This document shows, piece by piece, positions 25,967 through 34,028 of a stretch of 64,000 bases of DNA (the first letter of the stretch is position 1; each line of letters opens with the position of its first letter). Source of the stretch: Pseudanabaena sp. (GTDB taxonomy: Bacteria; Cyanobacteriota; Cyanobacteriia; Pseudanabaenales; Pseudanabaenaceae); the NCBI GenBank assembly GCA_003249035.1, contig QBMK01000002.1, positions 116,807-180,806 of the forward strand, written 5' to 3'. The notes beneath the pieces were generated by a model. That model was not told the origin of the DNA and ran no database searches. It worked only from the letters and a program-made list of their open reading frames with translations. The position numbers were made by a program, and so were the translations under genes.

Positions 25967-26787
25967 GACCCACCTCGCGAGGCTGATTGGACTAAAAAGC
26001 GATATTTACTCAGAGTTTTTGTTCCCCATAACCAAGTTATTGCGATCGCGGTAATCGCTAACAAAATAGTAAAGATAAATGGGGCATAATGCGAACCATT
26101 ACTTGGGAATAAATACGGACTTATGTTAAGCGTGGTATGAAAGAGAATTATCGCAAAAACACTTTTATGAGTATTGTTAAAGATCCACACCATAATTATC
26201 CGCAAAAAGACCATACCGAGACATTGCCAAAATATCCATATTGGCGTTTGATGCGCTTGGCTGTAGGGAATGATATGCCATATTGCCCAAACAAAACCAA
26301 TGATGATACTAGCTTTAAAAGCTCCATACTGATTTTGCAAAGGCTCGGTAACATAACCACTCCAACCCACTTCTTCGCCGATCGCACCAATAAAATATAC
26401 AAAGAAAAAAATGATAACAGATAGAAAGGGGATTGGCGGTTCAGGTAGTATCACTCCTGTTATCTTCAAGTACAAATAAGAAAGTGCTGCTATGGTGGGC
26501 ATGAGAAAAAAAACAGGCACATACCATTTTTTGTCTTTGATTTTCTGAAAGTCGAAAGACAGTTTTAACAGTTCTTTAACACCATGAATCTTTTGTTCTT
26601 TATAAACAAGAATTGCTGCTGCTAACAAAGGGCAGAAAGTCATTAATGCGCTTATTGGCAGCTTTATAGGAAGTATTTCAGTCAAATCCCTAGTCACAGC
26701 GCCCAGTATCCAAAAAGGAATAGACAGCAAAAAAACTAACAAGAAGAATTTGAGTGGTGATTTATTTTCTGGCACGTTGTTTTCCAT
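25963..26787 (-). CDS. CPBP-family intramembrane protease, copy 1
   Basis: Abi/CAAX-type intramembrane glutamic protease of 274 residues with about eight helices. The motifs are GEEVGWSGYVTEPLQ (about 138), where the Arg of the usual EExxxR is Ser; WAIWHIIPY (about 166); and ILFHTTLN (about 213). The pair of glutamates and both His motifs are kept. It shares the start pattern KSPLKFFLLVFLLSIPFW with copy 2 at 36316 (RSPLKFFLLVFALSIPLW), so they are recent paralogues. Its C-terminal DNA is repeated as a relic at about 28690-28757. The family processes prenylated or secreted peptides and includes bacteriocin-immunity proteins; no substrate is evident here. Confidence 0.88.
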   Translation of the reverse strand: MENNVPENKSPLKFFLLVFLLSIPFWILGAVTRDLTEILPIKLPISALMTFCPLLAAAILVYKEQKIHGVKELLKLSFDFQKIKDKKWYVPVFFLMPTIAALSYLYLKITGVILPEPPIPFLSVIIFFFVYFIGAIGEEVGWSGYVTEPLQNQYGAFKASIIIGFVWAIWHIIPYSQAHQTPIWIFWQCLGMVFLRIIMVWIFNNTHKSVFAIILFHTTLNISPYLFPSNGSHYAPFIFTILLAITAIAITWLWGTKTLSKYRFLVQSASRGGS

Positions 26788-26802
26788 ATTAATCTTCTAT
26801 TC

Positions 26803-27444
26803 TTAAATTGTTTGAGTAATAACCTCAGAATCCTTCTTGAACATGATGGCGAGTAGCAACATTGACAGGGGCGCTGTAATTGCCCAAGGCATTCCAATCA
26901 GAAGTAGCTTTTCCGAAAAGTTGGGATAGAAATAAACAAATACAATCAACGGTGTAACCAGACTATGAGCCAAGAAAGAATATCTGACCCACCTTTGAAA
27001 TCCCTGCTTCTCAAATATTGGAAGAGCAAATAAGGTTGCGAGTCCCATAAATATATAACCGATCGCATCAAAGTCCCAAAAGAGAGAGTGCGGAGTTTGT
27101 CTTAGAATCAGAATCTCTTCTGAAGCTCCTTGAAGTGTCATCGGAATTACCGTTGTTAGTTGCACAACATAATTAGCCGTAACGAATGCTACATACAAGA
27201 CTGTAAATATAAGAGCCGCATGACTCCAAAACTTTTTTTCAGTTGGAGTTATATAGTGAAGTGCTAGCATTTCCAGCAAGAAAGGTATGACTATACAAAG
27301 CGAAAATCCATAAATCAAAATTTCATCCAAGGGATAACTGAGAAAAGCAAATAGCTGCAACGTCTGCACAATAACAAATGCAACTGTTGCGGCAAATGCA
27401 ATCAGTCCTGACCAAAACCCAACTTTATGTACTGTTTTATTCAT
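26803..27444 (-). CDS. Seven-helix membrane protein, paralogue of 34766-35455
   Basis: 213 residues from ATG 27444. An upstream GTG at 27486 would place the start inside a hairpin and is not used. The protein begins MNKTVHKVGFWSGLIAFAAT and has about seven hydrophobic segments. The gene at 34766 encodes the same layout (TLGFWSAILASVFTILFVLL, a helix with IPTNYYLQ matching VTANYVVQ, then ATLF), so these are paralogues of an unnamed membrane family. It lies 15 bp upstream of the CPBP gene on the same strand. Each paralogue is near a CPBP gene, which suggests a recurring association. Function unknown. Confidence 0.75.
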   Translation of the reverse strand: MNKTVHKVGFWSGLIAFAATVAFVIVQTLQLFAFLSYPLDEILIYGFSLCIVIPFLLEMLALHYITPTEKKFWSHAALIFTVLYVAFVTANYVVQLTTVIPMTLQGASEEILILRQTPHSLFWDFDAIGYIFMGLATLFALPIFEKQGFQRWVRYSFLAHSLVTPLIVFVYFYPNFSEKLLLIGMPWAITAPLSMLLLAIMFKKDSEVITQTI

Positions 27445-27468
27445 ATTTTTGTGTTTATAAAATATTGA

Positions 27469-27510
27469 GAGTTGTGAGAGTCTCACCCGTAGGCGAGACT
27501 CTCACAACTC
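27469..27510. repeat. Intergenic hairpin, 16-bp perfect arms
   Basis: Arm GAGTTGTGAGAGTCTC and its exact complement around a 10-base centre that can pair further (CC-CGTA-GG). It spans the stop codon of the alpha/beta hydrolase (27502-27504), so the last two codons of that gene lie in the arm. Confidence 0.85.
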
Positions 27511-28581
27511 TTCTCGGATTGATATAGTAGGTAATATATGATTTATCAAGAGATCGTTAAACTTTTGTTGTTCTTCTATGTCAGCAAGGTGTGCCGAGTT
27601 CTCAAACCAAATTAATTCTTTTTTGGGTGCTTTAATTGTTTTAAAATATTGTTCTGCAATTACGGATGGTGCTTCGTAGTCATGTCTTCCTAATACAAAA
27701 TATATTGGAACTTTAAAGGATGATGCCTGTTCTTTTAGGTTAATGGTCAAAAGTTCTTCCCATAACAAATGATTTGATTGAAATATTCCTTTAAAGAAAT
27801 TTACTTTATCAATTAAGGTATATTCAGTAGCACATATCAAACTACTAAAAATAAGTGGAAAAGCACCTTTTGAACTGCCATACAACTCTCCACCATACTT
27901 TCCTAATAATCGTCGTTGGGTCATTAGTTTTTTCTGCCAATCACCAGTATAAGGGGGAGGTTCTATCTCGGCAAGAGTCTTAACCGCTCGATTATCTTTC
28001 GCTTTTGTCGCTTGGGCAAATGTCCATTCATAAGAAGTTTGTTCATTCTCCTGCATATTTGCAATCTGACCAATTCCTATATAGGCATGATATAAATCAG
28101 GATATTTTTGAATGCTAAATATCCCTATTACACTTCCCCATGAATGACCGACCAGAAATATTTTCTTTTGATTAAAGCGATCGCAGAGCAATTGGGTAAG
28201 TTCGCCAGTATCTAAGATGAACTGATTGATTGTCATGGAAGAATGTGGATTAATAGCTTTATAGGATTTGCCAGCACCTCGTTGATCCCATGTTACGACT
28301 ATAAAATGTTTCTCTAATTCATTCGTATATTTTCTTAAAAGAGACATATTTGCAGTGCCAGGACCACCATGAAGAAAGAGAATGATCGGCTTTATGATAT
28401 CGATGCCACGAATAAGAATCCATTGTTCCTGTCCTCCCAAGTTAACTTTTTCGAGTGAGGCAATGCTCCGAGAAACATGATGTCCTTGTTTATCTTTAAT
28501 GGAAAAAGTAAAGCTAGGAATTAGGAATAGGCTACCTAAGACTATTGCACTCAATAAAACGACGATCACAAAAAGCATCAT
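27502..28581 (-). CDS. Membrane-anchored alpha/beta hydrolase (proline iminopeptidase-like)
   Basis: A 359-residue alpha/beta hydrolase with an N-terminal hydrophobic anchor (about 2-22, MLFVIVVLLSAIVLGSLF) that places the enzyme outside the cytoplasmic membrane or on its surface. Catalytic features: oxyanion motif LFLHGGPG (about 68-75), nucleophile elbow GHSWGS (about 146-151), Asp in VLGRHDYEAP (about 300) and His in ENSAHLAD (about 330). The HGGPG and WDQRGAGKS motifs are typical of proline iminopeptidases, but similar proteins hydrolyse other esters or amides. ATG 28581 is preceded by repeat-rich DNA. It is the first gene of a run 27502-25586, but a hairpin separates it from the next. 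Confidence 0.85.
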   Translation of the reverse strand: MMLFVIVVLLSAIVLGSLFLIPSFTFSIKDKQGHHVSRSIASLEKVNLGGQEQWILIRGIDIIKPIILFLHGGPGTANMSLLRKYTNELEKHFIVVTWDQRGAGKSYKAINPHSSMTINQFILDTGELTQLLCDRFNQKKIFLVGHSWGSVIGIFSIQKYPDLYHAYIGIGQIANMQENEQTSYEWTFAQATKAKDNRAVKTLAEIEPPPYTGDWQKKLMTQRRLLGKYGGELYGSSKGAFPLIFSSLICATEYTLIDKVNFFKGIFQSNHLLWEELLTINLKEQASSFKVPIYFVLGRHDYEAPSVIAEQYFKTIKAPKKELIWFENSAHLADIEEQQKFNDLLINHILPTISIREEL

Positions 28582-28611
28582 GATTTTATTCTTAAAGCTT
28601 TAAGTGTGATA

Positions 28612-28670
28612 GGCGATCGCTTGATTTCGTGAATGAATTGATTGAATACGATATAAAATGTAATTGAATG
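28612..28670. repeat. Repeat shared with 34020-34085 (5' flanks)
   Basis: GGCGATCGCTTGATTTC, then AATTGATTGAATACGATATA and more, corresponds to GGCGATCGCCTGACTTC and AATTGATTGAGAACGAAATA at 34020-34085. The similarity runs over about 55 bp and is therefore more than a shared HIP1 site. Here it lies upstream of the alpha/beta hydrolase; at 34 kb it lies downstream of the SRPBCC gene. Confidence 0.6.
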
Positions 28671-28689
28671 AATGAAACTGAAATTAAAT

Positions 28690-28757
28690 AACTTGTTGAG
28701 AGAATTTATATTTACCTAGAGTTTCTGTTCACTATAGCCAAGTTATCGCGATCGCAT
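28690..28757 (-). pseudogene. C-terminal relic of a CPBP protease gene
   Basis: On the minus strand the DNA reads AIAITWL, two stops, then TETLGKYKF, matching AIAITWLWGTKTLSKYRF at the C-terminus of CPBP copy 1. The DNA is alignable over about 50 bp with the segment near 26002-26055, but it carries stop codons and no upstream coding part. A HIP1-bounded repeat fragment (about 28748-28778) is joined to it. Confidence 0.7.
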
Positions 28758-28809
28758 TAACAATCTATCTTCTAAAAATGAAGCATAATTCAAAATCCTT
28801 GGTTTAGCT

Positions 28810-29337
28810 TCAAATTAGTGCTGTCTTGATTTTCTTCGCACGCCCCGAAACTGATTTTCTGGGATCGTGAGCTAATCTTTCCAAATGTGGCAATAACCAC
28901 TCCTTTAATATCGAGTCATTTTTTGCCCATTTGCTTAAGGTATCCATTGTATTGTTCAGAACGATCCAATCTGTGTGAGTTTCAAGATTTTTTTGAAGAA
29001 TATTCTTTGCCTTGTTTCTCTGTGTCTCTGACATAAAGACTGAAAGAGTCTGAAATAAATTGGCTAGAGTCCATTGCGCTGAAGGTTGGTTAATATTTGA
29101 TATTTCAGAAATAAGTTTGTCAATATACGGAATAAGCCACTCAGGATTTTCTAAGGATATTCTCTTGATGGCATTAGACGTGCGAAGTCGAACAATTTCA
29201 TCGGCACTGAAATAACAATTGTATAAATCTGAAAGTCTTGTGGAATTAGCTAATACTATATCAACTACCTCAATTGTTCTACCTAGAGAGTTCGGATGCC
29301 CTCCTGTAAGCATTTCTTCAAAAGATTCACTTGTCAT
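28810..29337 (-). CDS. HEAT-repeat-like protein
   Basis: A 175-residue all-helical protein. Repeated helix pairs are visible: EIVRLRTSNAIKRISLENPE, SAQWTLANLFQTLSVFMSE, WIVLNNTMDTLSKWAKNDSI and LLPHLERLAHDPRKSVSGRA. The pattern (VRLRTSNAIKRI; DPRKSVSGRAKKI) is that of HEAT/armadillo-type scaffolds. No catalytic motif is seen. The ATG at 29337 is the natural start. Small proteins of this type are often annotated only as hypothetical. It stands alone between repeat-rich gaps of 228 and 277 bp. Confidence 0.7.
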   Translation of the reverse strand: MTSESFEEMLTGGHPNSLGRTIEVVDIVLANSTRLSDLYNCYFSADEIVRLRTSNAIKRISLENPEWLIPYIDKLISEISNINQPSAQWTLANLFQTLSVFMSETQRNKAKNILQKNLETHTDWIVLNNTMDTLSKWAKNDSILKEWLLPHLERLAHDPRKSVSGRAKKIKTALI

Positions 29338-29399
29338 ACCTGGGTTCTCTTTAAAAAACTAAGGTTGATTTTCCCTAAATATTGTAAGCTATCCAGTAG

Positions 29400-29480
29400 A
29401 GATCGCTAGCACTGTGAGTCGTGATTTCTAGGCGATCGCCTCAATTATCTATCCGCTAAAGGGTCTGCTGAAGGCGATCA
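29400..29480 (+). repeat. HIP1-bounded repeat copy (family 3)
   Basis: GATCGCTAGCACTGTGAGTC, GTGATTTCTAGGCGATCGCC, a TCTATCCGCTAAAGGGTC segment and GCTGAAGGCGATC follow in family order. It is the best match in this orientation to the divergent copy at 1223-1306. It lies in a 277-bp gap between minus-strand genes. Confidence 0.8.
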
Positions 29481-29614
29481 TTATTCCAAACCCGAATTAA
29501 TCTCAGATGATTAGTTTTCTTGTTACAGCGATCGCCGATCACCTTTCGTGACTCAAGTGCATTAATGGAAGTTGATTCTAAAGTTCTCTCCTACCTAGAA
29601 CTTCTGGAATAATC

Positions 29615-30157
29615 TCAGTTGCTTATGCTACGAAAGAAGCCGTCAGTGTTGTGAAATGCGATGTAAACTGAGATATAACTTGCTAGACATAGCCATAACA
29701 CTCTAAGTGAAATAAAGAATGCAGCCCGTCTGTCGATCCCATAACAATATACTAAACTTGCGAATCCAACAGCTAGTCCTGCAACTGTATCTACTGCACC
29801 GAGAATTGGGCTACGCATCCAAAAGTAGAGGGTAGTAAAGATGGCAAAAAGCACCCAACCAATCGCTTCGAGAATCAAGAAAACTCGGCGGCGAACAGTA
29901 CTTTCAGATGAGTTGGCTACAATGGATAAAGCTATGAGAGAAGTGATGTTGAGGAATAGCCACATCGGTGCAAACAACCAATCGGGAGGTGAAAACTGAG
30001 GTTGCTCAAAGTTATTGTAGAAGACTTTATCGCCGACAAAACCGACTGGCAATGCACTGACCAAGTTTGCGATGATGAAGATAATAACTGCGTACCACCA
30101 TCTAAATGAATTTTGACGCTCGGAAATAGATTCAAGGTTAATTTGATTATTATCCAT
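29615..30157 (-). CDS. TspO/MBR-family membrane protein
   Basis: A 180-residue five-helix protein of the TspO/MBR (tryptophan-rich sensory) family, which binds tetrapyrroles or sterols and modulates stress responses in bacteria. The signature is QPQFSPPDWLFAPMWLFLN (about 51-69; PxFxPPxWxFxPxW). Helices lie at about 21-40, 65-84, 94-112, 117-140 and 147-168. Trp residues are fewer than in classical TspO, so it belongs to a divergent branch. It starts at ATG 30157. No tetrapyrrole gene lies beside it, though a bacteriophytochrome is encoded elsewhere in this window. Confidence 0.82.
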   Translation of the reverse strand: MDNNQINLESISERQNSFRWWYAVIIFIIANLVSALPVGFVGDKVFYNNFEQPQFSPPDWLFAPMWLFLNITSLIALSIVANSSESTVRRRVFLILEAIGWVLFAIFTTLYFWMRSPILGAVDTVAGLAVGFASLVYCYGIDRRAAFFISLRVLWLCLASYISVYIAFHNTDGFFRSISN

Positions 30158-30228
30158 AAGTTTCTGTTTGATTATTAGAGCTTAGAGGAATTTCAATTTG
30201 TAATTATCGCATATCAGTTTAGTAATAA

Positions 30229-30322
30229 TAGGACTTACGCAAAAATGACTTGAAACCCGCAATGCATTGTAAGGGCAAAGCAATGAATTGCCCTTACAAT
30301 GCATTGCTTTGCGTAAGTCCTA
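30229..30322. repeat. 94-bp palindromic element with inverted termini
   Basis: The ends TAGGACTTACGCAAA and TTTGCGTAAGTCCTA are inverted complements. Inside, GCAATGCATTGTAAGGGCAA has an exact inverted partner. The structure is that of a miniature inverted-repeat element; termini beginning GGACTTACGCA are common in cyanobacterial genomes (general knowledge). It lies in the promoter side of the TspO gene. Confidence 0.8.
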
Positions 30323-30425
30323 AATAATTGAGATCTAAATTATACTTTTTAGAGGCAATAAGGAGATTGGGGTGATCGCATTCTCAAACATGATTAATCT
30401 CAAAAGATTTGTTGTTTTAGAGTTG

Positions 30426-30496
30426 GCGATCGCTTCAACGATCTATCTTCTAAAAGCGATCGCAATTACTGTGAGTCTTGAGTTTTATGCGATCGC
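30426..30496 (+). repeat. HIP1-bounded repeat copy (family 3)
   Basis: Three HIP1 octamers bound a segment CTTCAACGATCTATCTTC and a segment ATTACTGTGAGTCTTGAG. It ends 4 bp before the Uma2 stop codon. The rest of the 341-bp gap 30158-30499 holds the 94-bp element and AT-rich DNA. Confidence 0.8.
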
Positions 30497-30499
30497 CTG

Positions 30500-31096
30500 T
30501 TAATGGGATTTAGTTGATTCAGATTCTGGGATAAGGTCTAGGTTGCGATAGATTTGTTCAATGGGAAAGCTTAAATTAATGCTTTTTAGTTCCACGGTGT
30601 CGCCTTCTTGGTAGTTAATAATTAACCAATCACCTGCCTCGTTTTTGTGATACAAATCCATTTCGATCGCATTGGAACTCACTAATAAATAGTCTTGTAA
30701 GTTTGGATTTTTGCGATACATTCTAAATTTGCCACTGCGATCATATAATTCGGTGCTAGGAGATAGAACTTCAATAATGAGGCAGGGATAGGTGAAATAA
30801 TTTGGGGTGGTTTTATCGCGATCGTCGCAGGTGACGCTGATATCGGGGTAGGTGTAGTTATTTGTGCCAACAATATTAACTTTCAGATCTGAGTTACCTG
30901 TTATGCAACTACTAGCGTCTAAATGGGTATCAACCATAGTCACAAATCGAATTGCAATACGGCTGTGATTAACGCTACCGCCGCTCATGGCGTAAACTTG
31001 ACCGTTGATCAGTTCGTGTTTTTCTATTTGCTTTTCTTCCCAAGCAAAGTATTCTTCTGGGGTAAGTTGGGGAAAGTTTTCTTTAACTGCGATCAT
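30500..31096 (-). CDS. Uma2-family (DUF820) endonuclease-fold protein
   Basis: A 198-residue Uma2 protein, a PD-(D/E)XK-fold family much expanded in cyanobacteria, with nuclease activity inferred from the fold. The N-terminal LTPEEYFAWEEKQIEKHELI (about 11-30) is typical, as are the catalytic-fold elements YTYPDISV (about 98) and LIIEVLSPSTE (about 120). No partner gene is obvious. It starts at ATG 31096. The stop lies directly beside a family-3 repeat. Length is normal for the family. Confidence 0.9.
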   Translation of the reverse strand: MIAVKENFPQLTPEEYFAWEEKQIEKHELINGQVYAMSGGSVNHSRIAIRFVTMVDTHLDASSCITGNSDLKVNIVGTNNYTYPDISVTCDDRDKTTPNYFTYPCLIIEVLSPSTELYDRSGKFRMYRKNPNLQDYLLVSSNAIEMDLYHKNEAGDWLIINYQEGDTVELKSINLSFPIEQIYRNLDLIPESESTKSH

Positions 31097-31275
31097 TGGA
31101 AATCACTCTTTGGTTAGTTTTGGTACTATTTAACGGTTTACACAAACATTTTTTGCAGCAAGCCTTTTTTGAATTTTTCGGCTCCTTATATCATTGTGAC
31201 GAATGATGTTTACAATGCGCGTGTGCCTTCGATTAGCTTACTTTCATTATGACAAAGAGCAAGGCTACGCTATCA

Positions 31276-31419
31276 GTGATCGCTATTACAATGAGTCGTG
31301 ATTTCTATGCGATCGCATTAACAATCTATCTTCTCAAGCCGATTGATATTACAATGAGTCGTGATTTCTAGGCGATCGCTTTAACGATATATCTTCTAAA
31401 AGGTTTGCTGAAGGCGATC
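31276..31419 (+). repeat. HIP1-bounded repeat, tandem double copy (family 3)
   Basis: Two head-to-tail copies: GTGATCGCTATTACAATGAG, TCGTGATTTCTATGCGATCG, CAACAATCTATCTTCTC, then ATATTACAATGAGTCGTGAT, TTCTAGGCGATCGCTTTAAC, GATATATCTTCTAAAAGG and GCTGAAGGCGATC. Together with the flanks it occupies the 384-bp gap 31097-31480; I see no gene there. Confidence 0.88.
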
Positions 31420-31480
31420 AAACTCAAAAAATCTCAACTTAGGAACTTTTTTATTTAACCTTTAACCTATTACTCATTAC

Positions 31481-31828
31481 TTATTTCTCCACAAATTCTT
31501 TAATAATTTTTTCGATCACATTATTCTCTATATCTGATGCGTCGGACTTAGAATAAATCGTCACCAAAACCACACTGGTTTCAGTTTTCAAATAATAAAT
31601 AACCCGATAACCTGCGCTTTTTCCCTTTTGAATATTGCTGTTTTTGAGACGAACCTTAAATACTTGATTATTCAAACCAGAAATTTGATCACCTACAACT
31701 TCTCCTGATTTAAGCTGCTCAACTAGAGGTTCTAGATCCTTCCGAATTGAACGATAACGTTTAGATAATTGACTGAGATCTTTTTTGAAGCGGGAAGTCA
31801 GAAAAATTTCGATAGAATTACTCAACAT
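31481..31828 (-). CDS. RelE/ParE-superfamily toxin
   Basis: A 115-residue toxin-like protein of the RelE/ParE superfamily, probably an mRNA interferase or gyrase-directed toxin; I cannot say which. The start is set at ATG 31828 (MLSNSIEIFLTSRFKKDLSQ), not the upstream TTG/ATG frame, because the fold begins there and it overlaps the antitoxin stop by 11 bp as usual. Family features are FKKDLSQLSKRYRSIRKDLE, NNQVFKVRLKNSN and GYRVIYYL...VLVTIYSKSD. The preceding gene provides the antitoxin. Confidence 0.82.
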   Translation of the reverse strand: MLSNSIEIFLTSRFKKDLSQLSKRYRSIRKDLEPLVEQLKSGEVVGDQISGLNNQVFKVRLKNSNIQKGKSAGYRVIYYLKTETSVVLVTIYSKSDASDIENNVIEKIIKEFVEK

Positions 31829-32054
31829 CAATCCCCTCCCACATCTGAGATAGAGGAATAGTTTGACCACTCATTGCCTCTTTGAGTCCTTGTTTGATAC
31901 CCTCGATAACAATATCATCAGGGGTATCATCAATATCCTCACGGGTTTTTTCGACTAAATATTGTAAAACTTCTTGCTGCTCATTAAGTGAAAGTTGATC
32001 GATCAAAGTAAAAACCTGATCTTTTGTAATTTGCAAAGTTAGCATAAGTGTCAA
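31818..32054 (-). CDS. Antitoxin of the RelE/ParE-type pair
   Basis: A small acidic protein of 78 residues (75 if ATG 32045 is used) overlapping the toxin start by 11 bp. The N-terminal part (ITKDQVFTLIDQLSLNEQQE, VLQYLVEK) is the helical module common in cyanobacterial antitoxins. The C-terminal part (GIKQGLKEAMSGQTIPLSQM) is the kind of flexible segment that wraps the toxin. No DNA-binding domain is evident. The order antitoxin then toxin fits type II modules. Confidence 0.78.
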   Translation of the reverse strand: MTLMLTLQITKDQVFTLIDQLSLNEQQEVLQYLVEKTREDIDDTPDDIVIEGIKQGLKEAMSGQTIPLSQMWEGIDVE

Positions 32055-32150
32055 TTTCCTTAAGTTTTATTCATTAATTTAGCAAAATATTATTTCCATT
32101 GCCTAAATTATAACGGCAGATCAATCTCTAACTCCTCACCCACCGAACAG

Positions 32151-32297
32151 GCGATCGCACCAACAATCTATCTCCTTAAGGCGATCACTATTACTATGAG
32201 TCGTGATTTCTAGGCGATCGCTTTAACGATATATCTTCAGTGGGTTTGCTGAAGGCGATCGCTATTACTGTGAGTCGTGGTTTTTAGGAGATCATAT
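32151..32297 (+). repeat. HIP1-bounded repeat, tandem double copy (family 3)
   Basis: It contains CCAACAATCTATCTCCTTAA, CTATTACTATGAGTCGTGAT, TTCTAGGCGATCGCTTTAAC, GATATATCTTCAGTGGG and TTGCTGAAGGCGATCGC, followed by a third partial ATTACTGTGAGTCGTGG unit. Its right end runs over the stop codon and last codons of the minus-strand gene at 32284. Confidence 0.88.
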
Positions 32298-32541
32298 CAA
32301 CAATACTTTCAGAAATTCTATTGCGAATAGATGCAAACTCTGCCCAAATTTCCGATGACGATCGCTTTGGCTTGGATAGCGCACTATTTAATCCCTTTTG
32401 GATAATCTCTTCAGCCTTGCTTAAATGCCCAACATCGTGAGTCAATGGAGCTTTTAAAAAACACAAAAAACCAAGCACCTTCTCCAGATAAGACTCATGG
32501 ATACGGTCAAGTTCTTGAATAATTTGTTCTTTAATAGTCAT
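32284..32541 (-). CDS. Small antitoxin-like protein without toxin partner
   Basis: An 85-residue protein from ATG 32541 (MTIKEQIIQELDRI); nine codons from an upstream in-frame start are excluded because they lack family resemblance. A charged N-terminal helix followed by YLEKVLGFLCFLK resembles the short cyanobacterial proteins placed upstream of toxins (DUF2281-like), but I cannot assign a family firmly. No toxin gene follows on this strand. The last codons lie inside a family-3 repeat, so the natural C-terminus, and perhaps a toxin gene, may have been lost. Confidence 0.5.
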   Translation of the reverse strand: MTIKEQIIQELDRIHESYLEKVLGFLCFLKAPLTHDVGHLSKAEEIIQKGLNSALSKPKRSSSEIWAEFASIRNRISESIVDMIS

Positions 32542-32631
32542 AGCTATAGGCTGTAGCACTAAAAACATTCTACATTAAAGATATTACTTCAATTTTGGGA
32601 AAGTAGTAGATGTTGGCGGTGGTGCGATTGT

Positions 32632-32701
32632 GGCGATCTCTATTACTGTGAGTCATGATTTTTAGGCGATCGCATTAAAAATTCATCTGCCAAAGGTGAT
32701 C
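32632..32701 (+). repeat. HIP1-bounded repeat copy (family 3)
   Basis: GGCGATCTCTATTACTGTGA, GTCATGATTTTTAGGCGATC, GCATTAAAAATTCATCTGCC and AAAGGTGATC follow the family order with several substitutions. It lies in the 280-bp gap before the membrane protein gene that ends at 32822. Confidence 0.75.
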
Positions 32702-32821
32702 TTTGTAGCGGGACACATTCTCAAAGGAATTGCCAATAACTTCTCGGAACTCAAAAACGATGCGAACTGTTTTCGACTGCCTAATCTCGGCTAAAAATAG
32801 ACAACTTTAACGGGTGTATCG

Positions 32822-33889
32822 CTATTGATTAATGAGTCCGTTTAATCTCAATGTAAAATGTTTTATCCAATGATACGCTCTATTGTCATCTGATGGAAAC
32901 GACGCTTGGTCCGGTCTTTTCCCAAGAGCTTCTCGACTTTCAATTTTAATAACTGAAAGACGCTGACTATCTTTCATAACCAACTGGACTTTGTAAATAT
33001 ATTCATAATGAATATAGGAATCTATCGCCGTATTATCAGTTGGAACGACATAGCGACCGTTAGACAGTACATCAATCTCAAATCCTTGAATCGATTGAAA
33101 CGAAATATTGAAGCTTTTCCCTGGAGCATGTCGCTCAAGTTTTTTCTCGGAAAAGTCGAAAAACATTGAGCCGTATTCAGAGAATATATTCAGCATTAAA
33201 GGTTGATTTAACATCCCACAAATTGGCTGAGCAATAGATGAGACAAACTCCTCAAAGTGCTTATACTTTCCACTGAATATTACGGGTTGCTTTTTATTAA
33301 ATGGCATATATTTAATTGGCTGTCGATCGAATTGAAAGTTGAGTTTTATCCTAATATGGGTCGGATTGGAATCAATTAGAATGTCAGTAAGTTCTAATAT
33401 TATTCCATTAATTTCTTTGCAAGGGTAAATAGTTTCTACTGAGCGCAGACTGGTAAATTTTTGTCCCTTGACGATCGCAGAATTTTTGTCAAAAGTCCAA
33501 ATCCGTTTTATCGTCACAGTTGATGAAAATAGCAAAATCAGAAGGATAATCCCTCCAATATAACCAATACCTATCCAAACAAGAGTAGTTTCACCTGAAA
33601 TAGGCTCTTCTACTATGCGAGATAATTTGCGTTGTTGCTCAAAGATTTCAGTTTTTACAGGGATAGTCAGAAAGCTCTGAGTCTTGCGACACTCTACAAT
33701 ATTTTTGCTTGGCTGGCAGGTAACTTTACCTGGTAAAAGTGGGAGACCTAGCCAGATTGGGATTAACCCTGGAATGCAAATCAGTGCAAAATGCAAACAT
33801 CTGGATAACAGACTTGTATTTTGCGAAAGATTTTCCTGAGTGCGAATACGATTAGGCGATTTCTCAATAATTGACCAGTAATTAGACAT
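32822..33889 (-). CDS. Two-helix membrane protein of unknown function
   Basis: A 355-residue protein I do not recognise. Hydrophobic segments at about 31-53 (LHFALICIPGLIPIWLGLPL) and about 103-124 (LVWIGIGYIGGIILLILLFS) enclose a short external loop with two cysteines (CQPSKNIVECRKTQ). The remaining 230 residues are soluble, with alternating strands and a PH-like feel (IWTFDKNSAIVKGQKF, MFFDFSEKKLERHAPGKSF), but that is only an impression. It starts at ATG 33889 and is a single gene between repeat-containing gaps. Confidence 0.65.
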   Translation of the reverse strand: MSNYWSIIEKSPNRIRTQENLSQNTSLLSRCLHFALICIPGLIPIWLGLPLLPGKVTCQPSKNIVECRKTQSFLTIPVKTEIFEQQRKLSRIVEEPISGETTLVWIGIGYIGGIILLILLFSSTVTIKRIWTFDKNSAIVKGQKFTSLRSVETIYPCKEINGIILELTDILIDSNPTHIRIKLNFQFDRQPIKYMPFNKKQPVIFSGKYKHFEEFVSSIAQPICGMLNQPLMLNIFSEYGSMFFDFSEKKLERHAPGKSFNISFQSIQGFEIDVLSNGRYVVPTDNTAIDSYIHYEYIYKVQLVMKDSQRLSVIKIESREALGKRPDQASFPSDDNRAYHWIKHFTLRLNGLINQ

Positions 33890-33947
33890 AAGAGAAATTA
33901 TTTGCTTGAGGACAATCTAGGCTTATTGCCAGTGTACCCAACAAATT

Positions 33948-34028
33948 GCGATCGCTATTACCGTGAGTTGGGATTTTTAGGCGATCGCTTCAACGATATA
34001 TTTTCTGTGGGTTTGCTGTAGGCGATCG
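33948..34028 (+). repeat. HIP1-bounded repeat copy (family 3)
   Basis: GCGATCGCTATTACCGTGAG, TTGGGATTTTTAGGCGATCG, CTTCAACGATATATTTTCTG, TGGGTTTGCTGTAGGCGATC. It is continuous with the second shared repeat (34020-34085) that also occurs at 28612. Confidence 0.85.

Noticed and set aside
26137..26424. A 95-codon plus-strand frame inside CPBP copy 1
   Set aside because: It is the complement of a well-supported protease gene, and the protein has no family features.
31276..32297. Regularly spaced short repeats that might be a CRISPR array
   Set aside because: Both the HIP1 octamers and the segments between them are conserved from copy to copy, so there are no unique spacers. No cas gene is nearby.
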